64,000 nt of DNA from Pseudomonas sp. ABC1 (GTDB lineage Bacteria; Pseudomonadota; Gammaproteobacteria; Pseudomonadales; Pseudomonadaceae), in assembly GCF_013395055.1 (NCBI RefSeq), contig NZ_CP058349.1, positions 2,354,001-2,418,000 on the forward strand, read 5' to 3'. The stretch's first letter is position 1. Every line of letters starts with the position of its first letter. The notes beneath the pieces were generated by a model that did not search any database, was not told the origin of the DNA, and was given only the letters and a program-made list of their open reading frames with translations. Below are positions 59,047 to 64,000 of the stretch, in pieces. The position numbers and the translations under genes are program-made.

Positions 59047-60179
59047 CAGCCCATCTCCATGAAGAACAGCGCGGCGATGGCATCCAGCAGGATCACCATG
59101 AAGATCGACTGCACCACGCTGGAGGTGGTGTGCTCGCCGACCGATTGGGCGCTACCGGAAACCTTGAAGCCTTCCTGGCAGCCGATCACCGCGATGAGGA
59201 AGGCGAACACCGGCGCCTTGCCGATGCCGACCAGGAAATGGCTGACGGTGATGTCGCGTTGCAGGATGCCGAAGAACATCGCCGGCGAAATATCCAGCGC
59301 CAGGGCGCACACCGCCAGGCCGCCGAGGATACCGCTGAGCATACCGATGAAGGTCAGGATTGGCAGGGTGATCAGCATCGCCAGCACCCGTGGCAGCACC
59401 AGCAACTCGATCGGGCTGAGGCCAAGTGTGCGGATAGCGTCGATCTCCTCGTTGGCCTTCATCGAGCCGATCTGCGCGGCGAAGGCGCTGGCGGTGCGGC
59501 CGGCGAGCAGAATGGCGGCGAGCAGCACACCGAATTCGCGCAGGAAGGAGAAGGCCACCAGGTTGACGGTGTAGACGCTGGCGCCGAACTCCTGCAGCAC
59601 CGTGGCGCCGAGGAAGGCCACCACCGCGCCGACCAGGAAGGTCAGCAGTGCCACGATGGGAATGGCGTCCAGCCCGGTCTGTTCGATATGTGCCACCAGC
59701 GAGGTGGTCCGCCAGCGCCGCGGGCGTGGCAGGCTGGTGAGCAGCGTTTGCAGGGTCAGGCCGATGAAGCCGAGCAGGTCGCGCTGCTGCTGCCAGACCT
59801 TTTCCATGGTCTGGCCGATGTGTGCCAGCACTTCGGTGATGGCGAACGGTGGCGGCGTCTCGCTGGCTTCCGGTGCCTGCATGGCAGCAGCCAGTGTGCG
59901 CAGCAGCGCCGCGCGGGCCGTCGGCAGGCCGGCAGCCCAGGAGTCGAGGGTGGCGATGCGCTGTTGGCCGAGCAACTCCACCAGCAGGCCGGCGCCGGCG
60001 GTGTCCAGCTCGCCGAGGGTGTCCAGGTCGATGCGCCAGTCTTCGCCGATACGAAGGCCGTCCTGTGCTACCGCCCGCTTGAGCGCGGTGTAGTGCTCGA
60101 GCGTCCAGTCGCCAGCGATACGCAGCGTGGCGGGCTGCGCATCGGTCTGCACATGCAGGCTTCCTGGGGTCGATTGCAT
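59043..60179 (-). CDS. MlaE-like ABC permease with N-terminal STAS domain
   Basis: A 378-residue protein. The first ~100 residues form a STAS-like domain (ATLRIAGDWTLEHYTALKRA; WRIDLDTLGELDTAGAGLLVELL). The rest is an MlaE permease with about five helices: IPIVALLTFLVGAVVAFLGATVLQEFGASVYTV, EFGVLLAAILLAGRTASAFAAQIGSMKANEEIDAIRTLG, and a GSAQSVGEHTTSSVVQSIF end. First gene of the operon. Fused STAS-MlaE is a known variant in Pseudomonas. Confidence 0.93.
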   Translation of the reverse strand: MQSTPGSLHVQTDAQPATLRIAGDWTLEHYTALKRAVAQDGLRIGEDWRIDLDTLGELDTAGAGLLVELLGQQRIATLDSWAAGLPTARAALLRTLAAAMQAPEASETPPPFAITEVLAHIGQTMEKVWQQQRDLLGFIGLTLQTLLTSLPRPRRWRTTSLVAHIEQTGLDAIPIVALLTFLVGAVVAFLGATVLQEFGASVYTVNLVAFSFLREFGVLLAAILLAGRTASAFAAQIGSMKANEEIDAIRTLGLSPIELLVLPRVLAMLITLPILTFIGMLSGILGGLAVCALALDISPAMFFGILQRDITVSHFLVGIGKAPVFAFLIAVIGCQEGFKVSGSAQSVGEHTTSSVVQSIFMVILLDAIAALFFMEMGW

Positions 60180-60419
60180 CGCTATCCTGTGTCTCGGCCA
60201 GAGTCGTGATGCCGCCCGTCGGCGGCACAGGGGCGAAATCCTAGCAGGTTGGCTGGCAGAGTTTGCAGCTTTAAATGATGGATAAGGCGTTTACATAAAG
60301 GTGTTGGGTGTCAAACCACTCAAGTATTCAGTCGTCCTCGTCAAGACGGTACCTGGTGTGCGCTATCCATCCCTCCGATGGAGCCGTTGCCATACAGCGC
60401 GCATGGGCGCCCTTTCCGG

Positions 60420-60633
60420 TATAATGCCGCGCCTTCGAACCGGCCCCGCGCTGGTTTGCCGCTATGACGAGCCACGCCATCCTGCGTGGCTCGCTGGTTT
60501 CTGCGCCGCCACCCATGTACGGGGCGAATGCGGAAGCCGGATGCGCCGGCTGGCGCCCTGACTTTTTCGAAGGCGCCAGCCGGCGCCGTTTACATTCGCA
60601 GGCGCGACTCGCGCCACGACGAGAGGCACGACG
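60420..60633 (+). promoter_or_regulatory. purE promoter and structured 5' leader
   Basis: TATAAT at 60420-60425 is a consensus -10 (no good -35 at normal spacing), giving a leader of about 200 nt. The leader has a perfect 10-bp hairpin, CGAGCCACGC / GCGTGGCTCG (60468-60493). It also has a perfect 15-bp hairpin, GCGCCGGCTGGCGCC / GGCGCCAGCCGGCGC (60543-60586). CCTTCGAA near the 5' end (60432-60439) is complementary to TTCGAAGG at the 3' hairpin (60566-60573), so the two folds compete. The rest of the spacer 60180-60419 holds no gene. Confidence 0.6.
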
Positions 60634-61125
60634 ATGAGCGCACTGGTTGGCGTGATCATGGGTTCCAAGTCCGATTGGAGCACCCTCAGCCACACGGCGG
60701 ACATGCTGGAAAAGCTCGGCATCCCCTTCGAGGTCAAGGTGGTCTCTGCCCACCGTACTCCTGACCTGCTGTTCCAGTACGCCGAACAGGCCGAGGAACG
60801 CGGTATCCAGGTGATCATCGCCGGTGCCGGCGGTGCTGCCCACCTGCCAGGCATGTGCGCGGCCAAGACCCACCTGCCGGTACTCGGCGTACCGGTGCAG
60901 TCGTCGATGCTCTCGGGTGTGGATTCGCTGCTGTCCATCGTGCAGATGCCTGCCGGTATCCCGGTCGCCACCCTGGCCATCGGCAAGGCGGGTGCGGTGA
61001 ATGCCGCGCTGCTGGCCGCCAGCATCCTCGGCCACCAGCACCCGCAGTTCCACGCCGCGCTCAAGCAGTTCCGTACCGAACAGACGGAAACCGTGCTCAA
61101 CAACCCGGACCCGCGTGAGGCCTGA
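60634..61125 (+). CDS. purE: 5-(carboxyamino)imidazole ribonucleotide mutase
   Basis: A 163-residue class I PurE: VIMGSKSDWSTLSHTADML (substrate loop), KVVSAHRTPDLLFQYA, AGAGGAAHLPGMCAAKTHLPVLGVPVQS and PVATLAIGKAGAVNAALLA. Converts N5-CAIR to CAIR in purine synthesis. The start has GAGAGG upstream. purK follows 3 bp after the stop. Confidence 0.98.
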   Translation: MSALVGVIMGSKSDWSTLSHTADMLEKLGIPFEVKVVSAHRTPDLLFQYAEQAEERGIQVIIAGAGGAAHLPGMCAAKTHLPVLGVPVQSSMLSGVDSLLSIVQMPAGIPVATLAIGKAGAVNAALLAASILGHQHPQFHAALKQFRTEQTETVLNNPDPREA

Positions 61126-61128
61126 CAG

Positions 61129-62211
61129 ATGAAGATCGGTGTAATCGGTGGCGGCCAACTGGGCCGCATGCTGGCCCTGGCTGGCACCCCGCTGGGCATG
61201 GACTTCGCCTTCCTCGACCCAGCGCCCGACGCCTGTGCCCAGGCGCTGGGCGAGCATATCCGGGCCGATTACGGCGATCAGGAACACCTGCGCCAACTGG
61301 CCGATGAAGTCGATCTGGTCACCTTCGAATTCGAGAGCGTGCCGGCGGAAACCGTCGCCTTTCTCTCGCAGTTCGTGCCGGTCTACCCGAGCGCCGAGTC
61401 CTTGCGCATCGCGCGCGACCGCTGGTTCGAGAAGTCCATGTTCCGCGAACTGGGCATCCCCACGCCCGAGTTCGCCGATATCCAGTCCCAGGCCGACCTG
61501 GACGCCGCCGTGGCCGCCATTGGCCTGCCGGCGGTGATGAAGACCCGCACCCTGGGCTATGACGGCAAGGGCCAGAAGGTCCTGCGCCAGCCCGAGGACG
61601 TGACCGGCGCCTTCGCCGAGCTGGGCAGCGTGCCGTGCATCCTCGAAGGCTTCGTGCCCTTCAGCGGCGAAGTCTCGCTGATCGCCGTGCGCGCCCGCGA
61701 CGGCGAGACGCGCTTCTATCCGCTGGTGCACAACACCCACGACAGCGGCATCCTCGCCCTGTCCGTGGCCAGCAGAAGCCATCCGTTGCAGGCACTGGCC
61801 GAGGACTATGTCGGGCGGGTGCTGGAGCGGCTGGACTATGCCGGCGTGCTGGCCTTCGAATTCTTCGAAGTGGATGGCGGGCTGAAAGCCAATGAAATCG
61901 CCCCGCGCGTACACAACTCCGGCCACTGGACCATCGAAGGCGCCGAGTGCAGCCAGTTCGAGAACCACCTGCGCGCCGTCGCCGGCCTGCCACTGGGTTC
62001 CACCGCCAAGCTGGGCGAGAGCGCCATGCTCAACTTCATCGGCGAAGTGCCGTCGGTGGACAAGGTAATCGCCATCGCCGATTGCCACCTGCACCACTAC
62101 GGCAAGGCCTTCAAGACTGGGCGCAAGGTCGGCCACGCCACCCTGCGCAGCGCTGACCGCGCCACCCTCGATGCGCGTATTGCCGAGGTCAAGGCGTTGA
62201 TCAAGGGCTGA
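61129..62211 (+). CDS. purK: 5-(carboxyamino)imidazole ribonucleotide synthase
   Basis: A 360-residue ATP-grasp enzyme: KIGVIGGGQLGRMLALAGTPLGMDFAFLDP, FEFESVP, MKTRTLGYDGKGQKVL (ATP-grasp lid), PFSGEVSLIAVRARDGE, and EIAPRVHNSGHWTIEGAECSQFENHLRA. Carboxylates AIR using ATP and bicarbonate to supply PurE. Co-transcribed with purE. Confidence 0.98.
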   Translation: MKIGVIGGGQLGRMLALAGTPLGMDFAFLDPAPDACAQALGEHIRADYGDQEHLRQLADEVDLVTFEFESVPAETVAFLSQFVPVYPSAESLRIARDRWFEKSMFRELGIPTPEFADIQSQADLDAAVAAIGLPAVMKTRTLGYDGKGQKVLRQPEDVTGAFAELGSVPCILEGFVPFSGEVSLIAVRARDGETRFYPLVHNTHDSGILALSVASRSHPLQALAEDYVGRVLERLDYAGVLAFEFFEVDGGLKANEIAPRVHNSGHWTIEGAECSQFENHLRAVAGLPLGSTAKLGESAMLNFIGEVPSVDKVIAIADCHLHHYGKAFKTGRKVGHATLRSADRATLDARIAEVKALIKG

Positions 62212-62531
62212 AGGCTTTCTCGCGAATGCAGCATCTGAAGGTCTTATGCGCCTTTCAGGTGCGGGCAGTTCTTCGTGGTGGTACCAATCGCAGGATCATC
62301 AGCGTCTCACCTCGGGCTGCGGTGGGACTGTTGGCAGTCAATACCGAAGTGGCCATAAGAAAAACAGCTCTCAGCCTACAGCCCCCGTCATTCCCGCGAA
62401 GGCGCACTACTGTCCGGTACGTATTTTGCCTCTGAGGGCTGCAAGGTTTATGAAGCTTGGATGTACGGTTTGAGGCTTGCTCTGCCGACTCAATATCGCG
62501 TTCAGGGCTGTTCGTTCTCATGACCGCGTGT

Positions 62532-62639
62532 CGCGAGCCCGACCAGCCCCTCTACGCAACACGCATGAACCCATCCATGGGGCTCTTCGTCGGCGTCCCT
62601 GCCGACGAAGGTTGCTACGAGGGGCTGGTCGGGCTCGCG
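62532..62639 (-). repeat. Nested inverted-repeat element, copy A
   Basis: Outer arms CGCGAGCCCGACCAGCCCC... (62532-62552) and its perfect 21-bp inverse (62619-62639), extendable to 29 bp with mismatches. An inner 9-bp hairpin TTCGTCGGC / GCCGACGAA lies at 62586-62609. The linker between hairpin and outer arm, read on the minus strand (GAGCCCCATGGATGGGTTCA), is homologous to that of copy B. Confidence 0.8.
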
Positions 62640-62759
62640 GCAAATATCGAAGTGACCATGGGAAAAAGCCACAACTCCGTCGCTCCCGCGTAGGCGGGAG
62701 CCTAGGTGCGCAAGGCCAAGGCCGGAGGGCTTCTTCCTACAGTCGCCGCAGAAGATGGC

Positions 62760-62867
62760 TGTGCGGATGCCAGGTGGTGGGACGGGGCCTTCGTCGCCAG
62801 GGATGGCGGCGAAGAGCTACAGGGATGTATTCACGCGTGCCCCGCCCCACCACCTGGCATTTGCACA
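62760..62867 (+). repeat. Nested inverted-repeat element, copy B
   Basis: Outer arms TGCCAGGTGGTGGGACGGGG... (62768-62788) and the inverse at 62839-62859, with one mismatch over 21 bp, extendable to 29 bp. Inner hairpin TTCGTCGCC / GGCGGCGAA (62790-62813). The linker GAGCTACAGGGATGTATTCA matches copy A, but the outer arms are unrelated in sequence. Confidence 0.8.
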
Positions 62868-62997
62868 GGAACGATGAGCGCAAGGCTACCGTATCGTGGG
62901 TTAGGCAAAAGGCATACCGACACTAGTGCGCCTTCGCGGGCACGACGGTGGAAGGGCGAAGGTTGTGTAGTACCGCCTGTCCACCCGCGTCGCTGTA

Positions 62998-63864
62998 TCA
63001 GTCTTCCTGAGATTTCACCGTCTTCGGCGACAGTCTCAGGCTGCGCAGGCTGCGTTTGACGCTTTTCAGGTGGTTGACCAGGTCTGGGCCGCGGGCCATG
63101 GCGACGCCCATGGCCAGCACGTCGATCACCACCAGGTGGGCGATACGCGAGGTCAGCGGGGTGTAGATCTCGGTGTCTTCCTGCACGTCGATGGCCAGGT
63201 GCACGGTGGCCAGGTCCGCCAGCGGCGTCTGGCTCGGGCATAAGGTGACCAGGGTGGCACCACTCTCACGCACCACGTTGGCGGTGATCAGCAGGTCCTT
63301 GGAGCGCCCGGACTGGGAAATGCAGATCGCCACGTCCGTGGGTTTCAGCGTGACCGCCGACATTGCCTGCATATGCGGGTCGGAATAGGCCGCGGCAGAC
63401 AGCAGCAGGCGGAAGAATTTGTGCTGGGCATCGGTGGCGACCGCGCCGGACGCGCCGAAGCCATAGAACTCCACCCGCTCGGCATTGGCCATGGCGGTGA
63501 TGGCGCGTTGCAGCGCTACCGGATCGAGGTGTTCGCGCACCTCGATCAGCGTGTGCAGGGTGGTGTCGAAAATCTTCAGGCTGAAGTCGGATACTGCATC
63601 GTTCTCGCTGATGGCGAACTGGCCGAAGCTGGCACCGGCAGCCAGGCTCTGCGCCAGCTTCAACTTGAGGTCCTGGAAGCCCAGGCAACCGATGGCGCGA
63701 CAGAAGCGCACGATGGTTGGCTCGCTGACGCCGACGCTGTGGGCGAGATCAGCCATCGAGCTGTGCATCACCGCCGTCGGGTCGAGCAGGACATGGTCAG
63801 CCACCTTCAGCTCCGACTTGCGCAGAGAAGGTCTCGATTGGGCGATGTGTTGCAGCAGATTCAC
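62998..63864 (-). CDS. hexR: Central carbon regulator HexR (MurR/RpiR family)
   Basis: A 288-residue repressor. The N-terminal RpiR helix-turn-helix (about 1-77) has HSSMADLAHSVGVSEPTIVRFCRAIGCLGFQDLK. The SIS sugar-phosphate domain (about 120-260) has EFYGFGASGAVATDAQHKFFRLL and AICISQSGRSKDLL. HexR represses zwf, edd/eda and related genes and is released by KDPG. Starts with GTG 63864. An operator palindrome lies 62 bp upstream; the divergent zwf gene is expected just beyond the right edge (inference). Confidence 0.94.
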   Translation of the reverse strand: MNLLQHIAQSRPSLRKSELKVADHVLLDPTAVMHSSMADLAHSVGVSEPTIVRFCRAIGCLGFQDLKLKLAQSLAAGASFGQFAISENDAVSDFSLKIFDTTLHTLIEVREHLDPVALQRAITAMANAERVEFYGFGASGAVATDAQHKFFRLLLSAAAYSDPHMQAMSAVTLKPTDVAICISQSGRSKDLLITANVVRESGATLVTLCPSQTPLADLATVHLAIDVQEDTEIYTPLTSRIAHLVVIDVLAMGVAMARGPDLVNHLKSVKRSLRSLRLSPKTVKSQED

Positions 63865-63925
63865 GATAGCGGCTCGCTTTTCGGCGTGCTGGCCCGGTTG
63901 TCTGGCCAGGGTGGTTGTAGTGGGC

Positions 63926-63943
63926 CTGTAGTTATACTACAAG
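63926..63943. promoter_or_regulatory. HexR operator
   Basis: CTGTAGTTATACTACAAG contains the perfect palindrome TGTAGT-TAT-ACTACA (63927-63941), close to the TTGT-N(7-8)-ACAA HexR consensus. It lies in the hexR upstream region, where HexR is known to act on divergent zwf. Confidence 0.78.
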
Positions 63944-64000
63944 AAACACCCGAACGCCCACCCGCCTGTGCTTGGATAGCGCTCAGGCTTGTGTCAGGGT

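Larger units (their letters stand above)
62212..62997. other. Repeat-rich non-coding spacer between purK and hexR
   Basis: 786 bp with no supportable gene. It contains partial copies of the 0.5-kb palindrome family (62386-62404 and 62678-62711). Both are preceded by a similar stretch (AATACCGAAGTGGCCAT at 62340 and AATATCGAAGTGACCAT at 62643). Two 108-bp structural repeats lie in opposite orientation (62532-62639 and 62760-62867). Confidence 0.7.

Noticed and set aside
60420..60633. Known purine-related riboswitch (ZTP, purine or PRPP) in the purE leader
   Set aside because: None of the conserved aptamer blocks could be found. Only structural features are reported.
62226..62997. Small open frames of 60-150 codons in the purK-hexR spacer
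   Set aside because: They coincide with palindromic repeats, have Arg/Pro-rich translations, and lack ribosome sites.

Overview
The window is GC-rich chromosomal DNA of a Pseudomonas species. The case rests on gene content and order: hexR with a HexR-type operator, oxyR-recG-HDOD gene, pntAA-pntAB-pntB, polA divergent from a DUF2782 gene followed by thrB, exbB with a long periplasmic N-terminus, an OprD-family porin, the MlaE/ABC/MlaD/lipoprotein operon, and dispersed Pseudomonas-type palindromic repeats. The species cannot be fixed from the sequence. I see 58 protein-coding genes (one cut by the left edge), a cobalamin riboswitch, several operators and terminators, and at least four families of short repeats. 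There are no rRNA genes, tRNA genes, CRISPR arrays, prophages or intact IS elements.

Layout. 0-3 kb: 3' end of a phytase gene, a 128-bp tandem repeat, then an ExbB/ExbD/TonB system. 3-8.6 kb: small envelope and stress genes (DUF533, DUF3299, GlsB-like), an NAD-dependent epimerase, a MITE-like element at the stop codon of an OprD porin, and a DUF1624 membrane protein. 8.6-12.3 kb: a minus-strand operon behind a cobalamin riboswitch (binding protein, permease, ATPase) that appears to end with a pseudoazurin gene. 12.5-19.4 kb: a second exbB-exbD-tonB set, then oxyR, recG and a YbaK-like/HDOD protein. 19.8-25.8 kb: proton-translocating transhydrogenase pntAA-pntAB-pntB, then three small DUF2388 proteins and a DUF4105 protein. 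26-30.3 kb: a FecI/FecR/TonB-receptor module, with a strong terminator or possible small RNA at its 3' end. 30.4-34.4 kb: polA, a DUF2782 gene and thrB. 34.6-42.8 kb: a seven-gene operon pairing a TonB receptor and a gamma-glutamylcyclotransferase with a complete Dpp-type peptide ABC transporter. 42.9-46.9 kb: a second FecI/FecR/receptor module. 47-47.9 kb: a lone znuA with a Zur-like box. 48-53.3 kb: a bacteriophytochrome, a response regulator and a hybrid kinase. 53.3-56.6 kb: dTDP-rhamnose genes rfbBACD. 56.7-60.2 kb: an MCE-type lipid transport operon. 60.4-62.2 kb: purE-purK behind a structured leader. 62.2-63 kb: a repeat-rich spacer. 63-64 kb: hexR and its operator.

The dominant theme is TonB-dependent import: two complete TonB-ExbB-ExbD energisers, three TonB receptors, two surface-signalling sigma/anti-sigma pairs, and ABC importers for corrinoid, peptide-like substrates and zinc. 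The most interesting candidates are the TonB receptor/gamma-glutamylcyclotransferase/Dpp operon, the pseudoazurin gene placed under a cobalamin riboswitch, the phytochrome-centred signalling cluster, the purE leader with competing stems, and a pair of opposed structural repeats near 62.5-62.9 kb whose arms differ in sequence but remain self-complementary.
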